From positions 186,988,813-187,052,812 of the forward strand of contig CM030362.1 of NCBI GenBank assembly GCA_017893485.1: a DNA stretch of 64,000 nt, read 5' to 3'. Numbering within the stretch: the first letter of the stretch is position 1; every line of letters starts with the position of its first letter. Positions 21,191-31,732 of this stretch are shown in pieces. The notes under the pieces were generated by a model. That model had not been told where the DNA came from, did not search any database, and saw only the letters and a list, made by a program, of their open reading frames with translations. A program made the position numbers and the translations under genes. The DNA comes from Hemerocallis citrina (lineage: Eukaryota > Streptophyta > Magnoliopsida > Asparagales > Asphodelaceae).

Positions 21191-22204
21191 AATGATTTTT
21201 GCTTAGTAGCTTCTAATAATGATTCTTGGTTATGACATAAGCGATTTGGCCATGTGAATATGAAAACTCTTGCTAAATTGTCTAAGAACAACCTAGTTAA
21301 AGGGCTGCCAATATTATCCTATAAAAAGGATAAGTAATGTGATGCATGTCAACTGGGTAAACAAATTAAATCTACTTTTAAAACAAAAGAAGTAATTTCT
21401 ACTAGTAGGCCTCTCGAATTAATCCACATGAATTTATTTGGCCTTACTAGAGTTGCTTCTTTAAATAAAAGTAAGTATGTATTTGTTTTAGTAGATGATT
21501 TTTCACGATTCACTTGGACTTTCTTTTTAAAACATAAGAATGATGCGTTTGATGAATTTGCAAATTTTTGTAAACGAATTCAAAATAAAAAATCTCTAAC
21601 CATAGTCACTATTAGAAGTGATCATGGTGGAGAATTTGAGAATGAAACGTTTGCAGAATATTGCAACAAGAATGGTATAACTCATTCATTTGCATTTCCT
21701 AGAGCTTTACCACAAAATGGAGTGGTCGAAAGAAAGAATAGGACTTTGCAAGAGTGTGCACGTACCATGCTTGTTGAAAGCAATTTACCTAAGTACTTTT
21801 GGGCTGAAGCCATTGCTACAGCTTGTTATGTTTTAAATAGAATATTAATTAGGCCTAAACTTAAGAAAACATGTTATGAGCTATTTTTTGATAGAATTCC
21901 TAAAGTATCTTACTTCAAAATATTGGGATATAAGTGTTTCATTTTAAATACTAAAGATAATTTAGATAAGTTTGATCCTAGATCTAATGAGGGTATATTT
22001 ATAGGATACTCAAATAGGAGTAAGGCATATAGGATCTTCAACAAGTTAACAATGACTATTGAAGAATCCATGCATGTTGCATTTAATGAATCTCTGCCTT
22101 CATCAACTTTAATTGAAGATGATGAAATTGATTCATCACCTTTAAATAAGGTTATTACATCTTTAGAGCAAACTACCCTTGCGGATAGGTCGACCGATAA
22201 GTAA
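21191..22204 (+). pseudogene. int: Integrase of SIRE-like Copia
   Basis: The zinc-binding part is visible as H...H in SWL*HKRFGHV and CDACQLGK (21225-21360), with stops where tryptophan is expected. The core has RSDHGGEFEN and NGVVERKNRT for the second and third catalytic acids. The first, normally aspartate in H-x-DLFG, reads HMNLFG (AAT at 21431-21433). YFWAEAIATACYVLNR and GYSNRSKAYRIFN follow. The change to asparagine should abolish integration. Confidence 0.9.
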
Positions 22205-22210
22205 GTCAAG

Positions 22211-23240
22211 TTGACTGATGTGAATCAGTCGGCTAATGGACTAGTCAAGTCGACTGATCCTGTTGTGATGTCTTCGACTTTACCAAAATCTTTTGTTGAA
22301 GTTAGAGATCATCCTCATGACTTAATAATTGGTGACATTTTACGTGATATTCAGACAAGATCTCATGTTAACATGATTTCTCACATGGCTTTCTTGTCGG
22401 ATTTTGAACCGAAGAATATACAAGAAGCTTGTGAGAATGAGTTTTAGATGAATGCCATGAAAGATGAGTTAAACCAATTTATAAGGAATGATGTATGGGA
22501 TTTAGTTCCACGACCTCCTGATCATACTATAATTGGTACCAAATGGGTATGCAAGAATAAGTTAGATGAATCAGGACAAGTCGTTAGGAACAAAGCTGAC
22601 TAGTTGCTCAAGGATATAATCAAGAAGAAGGCATGGATTGTAATGAAATATATGCTCCTGTTGCTAGACTAGAATCAATTGGTATTTTATTTTTTTTTCT
22701 TGTTTGATGAATTTTACACTTTTCCAAATGAATGTTAAAAGTGCTTTTCTTAATGGGTTTATAAAGGAAGATGTTTATGTTAAGCAACCACCTGGTTTCA
22801 AACATGAACAATTCCCAAACCATGTTTTTAAATTGAAAAACTTTATATGGTCTTAAACAAGCACATCGTGCTTGGTATGATCGATTGAAGACTTTTCTTT
22901 TAGAAACAGATTTTGAAATAGGTAAAGTACATACTACTTTGTTTATTAGGAGAACTGAGACTGATATTTTGATTATACAAATATATGTAGATGACATAAT
23001 TTTTGGTTCTATTAATAGTAATCTATGTCAAGAGTTTGCTAATACCATGAAAAATGAGTTTGAGATGAGTCACATGGGTGAACTCAATTATTTTCTTGGA
23101 CTACAAATTAAACAGTCACCAAATGACATATTTATTAATCAAGAAAAATATGCTAAGGAATTACTCAAACGATTTGGCATGGATAGCACGAGTAGTAAGA
23201 CCATACCTATGGCTACTACCACTACCCTTGACAAAGATGA
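22211..23240 (+). pseudogene. Reverse transcriptase of SIRE-like Copia
   Basis: Recognisable pieces in order are the linker (SHMAFLSDFEPKNIQEAC), the fingers (IGTKWVCKNKLDE), MNVKSAFLNG(F) with aspartate preserved only in part, and the catalytic IYVDDIIFGS (about 22981-23010). MSHMGELNYFLGLQI and QEKYAKELLKRFG follow. Several frameshifts between 22440 and 22885 and stops break the frame; the part from 22885 on is open. Confidence 0.88.
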
Positions 23241-23937
23241 ATTAGGTAAGAGTGTCGATCAAAAACTATATCGAGGTATGATTGGCTCACTCTTATATAT
23301 AACTGCTAGTAGACCAGACATTATGTTAAGTATATGTTTGTGTGCTAGATACCAGTCAAGTCGTAAAGACTCTCACTTAAAAGCTGTGAAACGCATTATA
23401 AGATACATTAAATGCACGTTTGAGTATGGTTTATTTTATCCATGCACCGATAATTTTCAACTTTTGTCATATAGCGATGCAGATTTTGCCGGTAGTAAAA
23501 CTGTCCGAAAAAGTATTAGTGGAACGTGTCACTTTTAGAGACACTCCCTAGTATCTTGGTGCAGTAAGAAGTAAAATTCGGTATCTCTATCTACTACAGA
23601 AGCTGAATATATCGCTGCAAGTTTGGCTTGTACCCAAATTTTGTGGATGAAACAAATCCTATTAGACTATGGCATTTCATTTTCAAAACCTGTTATAATG
23701 TGTGATAATACTAGTGCCATTAACGTATCTAAAAATCTGGTTCAACATTCACGTACGAAATACATTGATATTAGACATTATTTTCTACATGATCATGTTT
23801 TAAAGGGAGATATTTCTTTAGACTTTATTTCTACTGATAAACAAGTAGCAGACATCTTTACTAAATCACTTAAGGAAGACACTTTTATCACTTTTAGAAG
23901 AGATCTAGGAATTTGTAGTTTTCATGATGTTTCTTGA
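23241..23937 (+). pseudogene. RNase H of SIRE-like Copia
   Basis: YRGMIGSLLYITASRPDIM marks the junction with RT. The RNase H shows LLSYSDADFAGS, LSTTEAEYIAAS, MCDNTSAINVSKN and the C-terminal IDIRHYFLHDH and KQVADIFTKSL. Stops at 23536-23538 and near 23573 (TAA within SKK*NSVSLST, likely from CAA) interrupt it. The frame ends at 23935-23937. Confidence 0.9.
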
Positions 23938-24521
23938 AATTTTAACTCTGGTAAGTCGACTTAAAACTTCTTTTCGGTCGACTGACCAAGTATTTTTCGA
24001 TACCTATCTATATCTGAAATTCACGCTCTGGTAAGTCGACTGTGAACAGTCCTAAGTCGACTGCCAGTTGTATTATTACTGTTTTCGTTTATCTATTTTG
24101 CTCTCGACTAAGTCGACTGATCCTACACTCCAGTCGACTGTCGCGAATCAGCTCTTCTTTCAGATTCGAAATTGGCACTTCTTTTGAGGCAAAACTTTTA
24201 CCTTTTGTTACCCTTTGACCGTTTTGCACCTTTGATTTCCCCCAGCCTCAATCTCAGCTATTGATTCTTAGTAAAAACCCTAATTTTTACTTTCCTTCTT
24301 TTTCACTTTCTCTTTCACTGTCTCTCTACAAACCGAGCTCTAGAAGCCGGCTGCTCTCAAACCCATCGGTGATTCCAGTTTTTGAAGCCCAAATCGAAGC
24401 TTTCTTTCCAATTTCAAGTGGTTTTCCAAGGTCTCTTGAAGCTATTGTGCTTCTCTTTACCTCTCATTGTTGGTATAATCCCTTGATTCCTTTCTTTGTT
24501 TATTTTCTAGAGTTTTCTCTT
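23938..24521 (+). other. Spacer between pol and extra ORF, rich in AGTCGACT palindromes
   Basis: Six copies of AGTCGACT or a close variant occur at about 23955, 23976, 24036, 24054, 24110 and 24131. The right part has a long pyrimidine tract ending TTTATTTTCTAG at 24510, a good splice acceptor placed 11 bases before the ATG of the next ORF. A spliced message for that ORF is therefore plausible. No other coding domain is visible. Confidence 0.6.
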
Positions 24522-25559
24522 ATGCCTCCTAAAAGATCCCGTAGTTCTAATGTTGAGGAGGGACAATCCACAAAGGATTATCTCCCGTATTTAAGAAGTC
24601 CAAGTCTTATTGATAAATGGTACATAATTTGTTCTATTGTTATTTTTCCGGGAAAATTTGTTAATTTTCCGGATCTTGATAGGTTTCCTTTAGTCCCATT
24701 GTTTGAACAATGTGGATTATTTGATTTGTTGTCCTTGGTGAACCAATCCTCTTACTACCCTCAACTTATATATTTGTTTTACACAAATATGAAGGTTGTT
24801 ACATCGGAGAATGGTAGCGAGATATTTATACTATCTTCAATAAAAAATATCTGCATGAAAATCACCCCTGCTAGATTAAGACTTATTTTGGGCCTGTCTG
24901 ATGAAGGGATTGATATAGGAGATGTTGAGATGGATGATGACACCATATTGTCAAGAATTTATTTGCCAAATCGAGGTCCTCCTATGACCAATCAATCAAT
25001 TATTCCTATTGCTAAGCTAGTTGTACGCATACTGTCATATAACATTATTCCCAAAATAGGGAGTTATAACCAGTATTCCCATGAGATGCAACAAGCCGTT
25101 TATGCAATTTTTGGAAATATTAAAATAAATTGGGGTCAAGTCATCTTTAATCGTCTTCATAAGACTCATTCTTCATTTCTTTCTTTTGGTGCTTTACTCA
25201 CTCACATCTTCTCTGCTTATGAAGTTGATCTCGATTCTGAGACGAGTGTTGTAAAACACTACGAGTCCTTTGATCGTTCAAGTTTAGCACGTATGAAGCT
25301 TCTCACCTCTCCACCTCGTAGGAATACACCTCCTATCCCGTTAGCTTCTACCGCTCGTCGGTTTTCTGCTTCTAGTTCGTCTCGTCCTAGAGCTGATTAT
25401 GATGATTCTAGGGGTCTTTACATTTCTGTCAATTATATCATGGATCGTCAAGACACTCTTAAGGCCAGTCTTTCTCATTTTACTCACTTGTTCACTTCTC
25501 AGTTTCCACCTCCACCTTCTCCCTCTCAGGGTGCTCAAGACGAAGATGACGAAGACTGA
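24522..25559 (+). CDS. Extra ORF of SIRE-like element, putative plant transposon-type protein
   Basis: I choose the ATG at 24522 (MPPKRSRSSNVEEGQS) because it follows a strong splice acceptor and because MPPKR-like starts are common in this protein group. An in-frame upstream ATG at 24261 would add a simple serine- and leucine-rich stretch. The product is 345 residues with no stops. The pattern FPLVPLFEQCGLFDLLSL, YPQLIYLFYTNMK and ICMKITPARLRLILGLSDEG resembles the domain annotated as putative plant transposon protein. The C-terminus is basic and serine-rich with a final acidic tail (DEDDED). SIRE elements are known for an envelope-like ORF at this place, but I see no convincing signal peptide or fusion-type features. 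The function is unknown. Confidence 0.75.
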   Translation: MPPKRSRSSNVEEGQSTKDYLPYLRSPSLIDKWYIICSIVIFPGKFVNFPDLDRFPLVPLFEQCGLFDLLSLVNQSSYYPQLIYLFYTNMKVVTSENGSEIFILSSIKNICMKITPARLRLILGLSDEGIDIGDVEMDDDTILSRIYLPNRGPPMTNQSIIPIAKLVVRILSYNIIPKIGSYNQYSHEMQQAVYAIFGNIKINWGQVIFNRLHKTHSSFLSFGALLTHIFSAYEVDLDSETSVVKHYESFDRSSLARMKLLTSPPRRNTPPIPLASTARRFSASSSSRPRADYDDSRGLYISVNYIMDRQDTLKASLSHFTHLFTSQFPPPPSPSQGAQDEDDED

Positions 25560-25916
25560 TTAGCCCCTTTTTTTCTATGTATTTTTCTTCTTCTTATGTA
25601 TTTTCTAGTTTATGTAATCATTTGAACAATGTATTTCAAATTTCTATGTACAAATTTGCTTTGGTTTTGATATGTGTTTGTTTTTTTAATTATTTTTTAT
25701 TTTCCTCCTATTTTTTGTTGATGCCAAAGAGGGAGAAAAAGCTATGTGTGTGTAATTTAATTTTTATGCATGTTTTTGTGCATGTCTTTGTGCATGTTTT
25801 TTTGTGCATGTTTTTTAATATATGCATTTTGTACATCTGTTAGGGGGAGCATTGAGCATGTGTAATATTTCTATTATTATAAGACATTGTGTTATCATTA
25901 TCAAAAAGGGGGAGAA
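25560..25916 (+). other. 3' untranslated region and polypurine tract of SIRE-like Copia
   Basis: Four imperfect copies of TTTTTGTGCATG lie at 25767-25813. The purine tract AAAAAGGGGGAGAA (about 25903-25916) directly precedes the 3' LTR, as required for plus-strand priming. A second purine-rich run, AAAGAGGGAGAAAAAG, near 25726 could be an additional tract. Confidence 0.75.
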
Positions 25917-27361
25917 TGTTGATTCTTGGTTTTGATGACTACAACACAATGCAAAGTTGTGCTACTTCTTATATAATGCAGGATGTATCATTGTCCATAC
26001 TATGTATGATACACAAGTGCAAAAGTGATCCAATGAAGCTCTCAAAGAGAATTGATCAAGCTACAAAGGCTCAAGCTCTTATTCAAGACTCAAGACTCAA
26101 GACTCAAGACAAGACTTGTGCTTCAATGTGTTATTAAATGTCTTATAAAACAAATTGTAATCTTATTTTTATTGAGTCTTAGATTGATGTAACAACCTTG
26201 TCACATACACACTCACACATCTTTATAATTGAGTGTTTTTAAAAAGATTAAAGGTCGAAACAGTTTGAATTAGATCAGCTATTAAGTACCAGTTGACTGC
26301 CTTATGGCACCAGTCGACTGTACCAATACGAAACTATCTGAACTTTTTCAAACTCTGGCCAGTCGACTCATCATGGCAACCCAGTCGACTGTTCAAGTCA
26401 TTTCGAAAAATTTCAGAATTTAAAACTTGTTTTTCGAATTCAAAAGTTTTATATCCATTTTAAATCAGTTTTATTAACTGTTTTACAACGTCCTAGTGAT
26501 TCCTCTCTATAAATAGAGCCTAGGAATCACCATTGAAAGGTCCCAAGCATTTTTGATAAAGAGTTTAAGTTTTCGCTTTTGAAAGAGAACTAGTATTCAA
26601 ACAAGCACTCTAAATCTTCTAAGTCTTGGTTCTCTGAATCTCAGTCCAATATAACATTGATTTCATTTTGTACTGATTTCAGAAGTAAACTATTAGCCAC
26701 TATACAAAAATCACAATCACAAAACAAGGCTATAGGTTGATTGTATCTCTTTTATTGTTCTCTTTCACTCTCGGGTTGTGAGAGTGGTTCTCTCAGTTGG
26801 AGAGTAGGGCTCTAGGTTGTAGAGTCAGGTTTTCACTCTTGGTTGAAGAGTGGGTTTGCTCTCTCTAGTGGTGAGAGAGGTCTACGGGTTGGACAAGGTT
26901 GTTATCTAAATGCCGTAGGGTATTCTTGTATTTTTTTTCAAGAATAGTGAAAAATCTCAAGTGGGTTTCTTGGGGACTGGATGTAGGTCGGGAGGACCGA
27001 ACTAGGATACATTGTGTGTACTCTGTGGTTGTATTTCTTTGAACTTGCATTTTCTTTATTTGCATTTAATTCTTATTCGAAAACATGTCTGGACAGTCGA
27101 CTGCGTCTCCTCTTTAAGTCGACAGGTCATACTGGAATAACATACTCTTCGAAAACTTGTCTGGCAAGTCGACTGTTTTCCGCTTTAAGTCAACTAATCA
27201 GACTTGTCTAAAATACTCTTCTAATCTGACGCCTCAGTCGACTTATTTATCTTTTCAAGTCGACTGGATAGAATAAAAAGTTCAATTTCGTTATTAATTT
27301 TTATACAACACTATTCACCCCCCCCCTCTAGTGTTTCTTGCCTTGCTTAAAGGATCCAACA
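25917..27361 (+). repeat. 3' LTR of SIRE-like Copia, shared with a second internal region
   Basis: It matches 17473-18922 from TGTTGATTCTTGG to GGATCCAACA. It is preceded by a purine tract (3' LTR context) yet followed after two bases by a primer site (5' LTR context), so it serves both units. It contains a TATA box at 26508-26515 and the hairpin array at 26766-26879. Confidence 0.95.
26766..26879 (+). other. Array of five stem-loops, second LTR copy
   Basis: It has the same series of inverted repeats as 18330-18443. The third hairpin differs: here CTCTA-GGTTG-TAGAG instead of CTCTACA-T-TGTAGAG, keeping the stem and giving the common GGTTG loop. Confidence 0.8.
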
Positions 27362-28714
27362 CTTGGTATCAAAGCAAGGTTGAGTGCAATGGCAAATACT
27401 TCTAATGCAAACCAATACCATGAAGGCCAATCCACACAAAGGTCACCCCTCTTCGATGGAACCAATTACAACTATTGGAAGTGTAGAATGAAGATCTACC
27501 TTCAGTCCATCAACTATGAGATATGGAACATGACGGAGACCGAGTACACCGCTCCTACCATTCCATATGCACAATGGAATGACGATATGAAGAGCCAAAC
27601 AATGAACAATTCAAAGGTGATGAACGTGCTATTTTGTGCTCTTACCAGCTCTTACAAAGGAGGAATTCAATCGTGTGTCCAATGCAACAACCGCACATCA
27701 AATTTGGCACACACTCGAGGTAACTCATGAAGGAACTAATAAAGTAAAAGAATCTAAAATATCTGTTCTTGTTCACAGGTTCGAGATGTTTCGCATGAAG
27801 GAAAATGAGAATGTGTCTGAAATGATCACAAGGTTCACGGATATTACAAATTCTCTTGTGGCGCTTAGAAAGATGTACACTCAATCTGAAATGGTGAGGA
27901 AGGTTCTTCGTGCACTAACCCCCGAATGGGAGAAAAAGACCACCGCCATAGAAGAGGCCAACGATTTAACACAACTTTCTCTGGAGAATCTTGTGGGAAA
28001 TCTCATGGCGTATGAGGCACAACTTGAAGAATGCAAGAAGGATCTAGAACCTCAACAATCAAAGAAAAAGACACTAGCATTCAAGGCCATGTCGGACTCT
28101 GAGGATGAAGAAGAAGATGAGGAAGAGATAGCCATGTTCACACGAAAGTTCAAAAAGTTCCTAAGGAAAGGTAAATTTAATTCAAAATCTAAGGATACTA
28201 ATGAACTTCCAACTTGTTTCAAGTGTAACAAGACAGGACACATGAAGAAGGATTGCCCATAAGAGAATGCAAAATGTAAAGGAAAGACGTCCAACTTCAA
28301 GACGGACAAGTACATAAAGAACAAGTTCATGAAGAACAAAAAGGCGTACCAAGCAACTTGGGATGATAGGGACTCTTCATCGGAAGAAGAAAATGAAGAG
28401 ACAAACGAGGTTGCTAACGTTTGCTTTATGGCGTCTCAAAATCAAGTAAGTGATGATTATGATTCTAATAATTTACTAGATGCTTTCAATGAGATTTTTC
28501 AAGAGCTTAAGAAAGAAAAAATTAGAGTTAAGAACTTGGAGAAAGTAAATCAAATACTTTCCCAAGAGAATCTTGACTTAGATAAAGAGGTGAAATCTTT
28601 AAATCCTTGACTTTCTAGTTTAGATATAGATCTTGTGTCTCTAAAAAAAAATTATGAAGAGATATCCAAGAATGTATCTAAATTAAATAAAGAAAAATTA
28701 TGAAGAGATATCCT
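27362..28714 (+). mobile_element. Second SIRE-like internal region, truncated
   Basis: After the LTR at 25917-27361 a second primer site and gag follow, highly similar to 18923-20230, and stop abruptly in the coiled-coil part. At the break the 20-base block AAAATTATGAAGAGATATCC occurs twice (about 28650 and 28694), as often seen at repaired double-strand breaks. The LTR-internal-LTR-internal order can arise by recombination between two elements or by partial loss of a tandem pair. Confidence 0.88.
27389..28714 (+). pseudogene. gag: Gag of the second SIRE-like copy, truncated
   Basis: It starts MANTSNANQYHEG at 27389 and carries the same gag domains, then the zinc knuckle CFKCNKTGHMKKDC. An insertion of about 10 bp near 27640 (a repeated CAGCTCTTAC) shifts the frame. 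A TAA at 28260-28262 stands where the sister copy has CAA. The coiled coil continues to 28607 (TGA) and similarity is lost after about 28714. Confidence 0.88.
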
Positions 28715-29114
28715 GACATCTTATGAATAATGAAAATCATTCGCTGAACTTAGTCACGTATCCGTATTCCATATTCTCTTTTTGGTAAGAGGGGCATGAC
28801 AATTAGTGAAACTGCATATACGGTGAAAAGAAATTTTGAAACTTTAAGAGTGGTTCGGAATCACGACACACATGCTGGCAACTTCTAGGAGTGATTTTTG
28901 ACTCATGATTTGTAAGATACGGCTGTGTATCGCTTTTTGTCAAGAAAAACAAAAATAAAGCGACACACGGCCGTATCTCGCAAACCATGAGACGAAACTC
29001 AACTCTAGGACCTCTAAACCTCACTCTCTACACCCTAGCCTATGATTTGGAAGAAGAAGAGCCAAGGAGAAGGAGCAAGGATCTAGGCAAGGAACTAGGA
29101 AAAAGAAGAAGCCC
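28715..29114. other. Unassigned spacer with a large hairpin
   Basis: It lies between the broken SIRE copy and the truncated LTR of the minus-strand Copia. No coding domain is visible. The only clear structure is the inverted repeat at 28903-28990, listed separately. Confidence 0.5.
28903..28990. repeat. Inverted repeat, 34-bp arms with 20-bp loop
   Basis: The arms at 28903-28936 and 28957-28990 match at 29 of 34 positions (the left arm begins TCATGATTTGTAAGATACGG). All five mismatches are transitions, so several could still form G-U pairs in RNA. It could be a foldback element remnant or a miRNA-like hairpin; nothing else supports either. Confidence 0.7.
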
Positions 29115-29590
29115 AATTGGACAGCCCCAAAGCTCCTAATATAGGCCATCAAATGAACTTATACATGCATGTGATGCATGCTTATTACTATGCGACCAAC
29201 CCCCCTTCATTCCGAACATAGTTAGGGTGTTTGCAGTCAAAGAATTTAGCTGATTTGAATGGTTTTAAATTACCATTCTGCCAACAATTAATGAGTTCAT
29301 ACTAGTCTATAAGTGTTCATACTTCCACTGTCAAACTATGCACATATCTCATATTAAATGAGCTGTTTTAAGTGTCAAAAGAAGTGGTTGTCTCACCTGC
29401 AGCTGACTCGATTGAACGTATCAATATACATTTCCTTTCCGTCAACTAAAGTCTGTTCATTTCCTCCGAGTGCTCCATTTTTTCACACCAAAACTCAGAG
29501 GTGAACAAGTGTGAACATGTGTGACCATGAACTAGTGTATATACACTACATGTGATGCTGCCTTGGCTGTATTCCTAGCCACTTCTAACA
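29115..29590 (-). repeat. 3' LTR remnant of minus-strand Copia
   Basis: It matches 60148-60720 from ACAGCCC to the terminal CTTCTAACA at 29590. It lacks the Helitron and the 42-bp duplication present there, so it serves as an empty-site reference. The part corresponding to 38238-38620 is missing or unrecognisable. Confidence 0.82.
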
Positions 29591-30300
29591 AATCTCCATC
29601 TTGACTTCAAATACACAAATATTCTCCATCGGCTCGAATGCAATCAAGCTCAATGCCAAACCTCCATGTCTTCGCTGTAAGCCCCAAAGAGCTCAACCTC
29701 TGTCACTTCGAATGTCTTCTATTCCAAGAAGTTTTAAGCAGTGACGAAACTTGGACAAAGACAATGATTTTGTCAGCATATATGTTGGATTATTGGCAGT
29801 CCCGATTTTCTCCACTTTTATGTCAGTGACATCCCATACAAAGTAGTATCAGACATCAATATGTTTGGTTCTCTCATGATGCATATGGTCACGACAAAGA
29901 TGAATTGTGGACTGGCTGTCACAGTAAATCGTGATGCTCTTCTTCTCAACTCCCAAATCTGTTACCAGATTGCGAAGCCATATTACTTACTTTACTGCAG
30001 CTGTAAAATCCATGAATTCTGCTTTCATTGTGCTCAGCGCCACTATTTCTTGTAGTGTGACTTTCCACGACTATCAAACCACAAAGGGTAAATGTGTACC
30101 CTGTTAGTGACCTTATTCGATCCAGATCTCCTACATAATTTGAATATGAGAACCTTTCAACAAAACCGATTCCTCCTCCTCATTTAACATCAACGAGGCT
30201 TAATCCCATCGTACCTCGCATTTATCAAAGTACCCACTTCACTGCCTGCCAGTGAACTTTACCAGGCTTACTCATATAATGATTCACAGCTGACACTGCA
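29591..30300 (-). pseudogene. RNase H of minus-strand Copia
   Basis: On the minus strand, fragments such as ITIYCDSQSTIHLCRDH and HHERTKHIDV (about 29865-29965) are RNase H motifs including a catalytic aspartate. A TGA stands where RYHF is expected, consistent with CGA to TGA. Upstream pieces AVSAVNHYMSKPGKVHWQAVKW (split by a stop) link to RT. The region is heavily decayed. Confidence 0.75.
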
Positions 30301-31300
30301 TGCTATAGACCGGGATGAGTGCATACCATAGAGTACATCAAACTACCAACTGCACTCGCATATGGAGTTTTCGACATTTGCTCCACCTCCTCCTCAGTCA
30401 TTGGTAAAAGCTTTAGTGATAACTTGAAATGCAATGCGAGAGGTGTCAAAACAGGCTTGTCCAAAATTCTCCAATACATTTTCAATATATCTTTTCTGGC
30501 TTAGAATCAAGTGGCCCTGCTTCCTGTCCCTTTCAATCTCCATCCGTACGATCTTTCTTGCAACACCAAGATTCTTCATTTCAAACTCTGAGCTGAGTAG
30601 TCTCTTCAAATCTTGAATTACCTCCTTGTCCCTAGCAACTATCAACATTTCATCCACATAAAGCAAGAGATAAACCTCATCACCATCAGATTGCCTTATA
30701 TGATACACACACTGGTCGTACGGGCTTCGTGTGTATCCAATCTTTGCCATAAAGGTATCAAATCTATGACACCATTGCCTGTGTGACTGCTTAAGCCAAT
30801 GAAGAGATTTCTTTAGCAGACAGACATAATCTTTCTTCCCGGGGACCGCATATCCTTATGGTTGGCAAATGTAGATCTGCTCCTCCAGCCCACCATGAAA
30901 AAAGCCATATTGACATCGAGCTACTCAAGTTCAAGATTGAGCATAGGAACTAAAGCAAGGAGAACTCGGATTGAAGTGTGCCTCACAACTAGAGAGAACA
31001 CTTCATTGTATTCTAAACCTTTTTCTGAGTGAAGCCCTTTGCCACAAATCTAGTCTTGAACCTGACTTCACCGCCATCAGGACCTACTTCCTTCTTCTTT
31101 TAGATCCATTTTCTCCCCACTGTGCGCTTCCCTTCTGGCAACTTTACTAGAATCCATGTATTGTTCTTTTGCAATGACTAGCTTGTTTTCCATATCAGTT
31201 GTCCACTGGATGCACTCAATAAATGAGATAGCTTCTTTGTTGGACATCAGTTCACCTTCTACTATCTCACTGGTCGAATGTGCATAGGCCACCAAATCAA
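30301..31300 (-). pseudogene. Reverse transcriptase of minus-strand Copia
   Basis: The clear open part at 30394-30750 encodes SPYDQCVYHIRQSDGDEV, the catalytic segment LLLYVDEMLIVA and FEMKNLGVARKIVRMEI. The YVDD signature is changed to YVDE. AVGSLMYSMVCTHPG follows at 30303-30360. Upstream, 31077-31295 matches the linker before RT (VAYAHSTSEI, SNKEAISF). Frameshifts separate the pieces. Confidence 0.85.
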
Positions 31301-31732
31301 CATAACCGTATCTTTCTAGAGGTCAAATTTCTCTACGTGGCATGTCTTGACTGGTGTTATACTGCTGCGGAGGCTCCTGCTGAATGACATCTGTTATTGG
31401 TGCTTCTCCTCCAAATTTCTCTATATCTTCATCTTCATTTAGCTGAAAATCTCTTGTTGATGTCTTTGAAACTAAGGATACCTCCACCTTCTGCTGTGAT
31501 TCGTCGAACCCAGTACATTGCTTAACCTGCTTCGTCAAAGTCTACTTCTCCACCATCTTGGATAACATTACCTTCTCTTCAAAAGTAACGTCTTGGCTAA
31601 TCACTAAACCTGGAGACTATGGATCAAGACTCCACTATTGGTAGCGCTTCCCTCCGATTTGGTACTCAAGGAATATCGCCTTCTTGGTTCTTGGTTGCAG
31701 CTTTCCGTTACTAACATGATAGTAGGCATGAC
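31301..31732 (-). pseudogene. Linker between integrase and RT of minus-strand Copia
   Basis: Acidic, low-complexity sequence typical of the variable linker in Copia pol (SLVSKTSTRDFQLNEDEDIE) occupies 31323-31538. The left end of the hAT MITE interrupts it at 31733. Stops are frequent. Confidence 0.6.

Larger units (their letters stand above)
17473..27361 (+). mobile_element. SIRE-like Ty1/Copia retrotransposon with extra ORF
   Basis: Two long LTRs (17473-18922, 25917-27361) enclose gag, protease, integrase, reverse transcriptase and RNase H in Copia order, then an additional ORF, then a purine tract. The primer site TGGTATCAAAG two bases after the LTR matches initiator-methionine tRNA priming. 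LTRs of 1.4-1.5 kb, a coiled-coil gag C-terminus and a further ORF after pol fit the SIRE/Maximus lineage. The left flank ends ATTAC. No matching duplication can be checked on the right because another internal region continues there. gag-pol has frameshifts, stops and lost catalytic residues, so the element is inactive. Confidence 0.92.

Noticed and set aside
24261..24521. N-terminal extension of the extra SIRE ORF as a signal peptide or membrane segment
   Set aside because: It is simple T- and C-rich sequence before a splice acceptor; the ATG at 24522 fits better.
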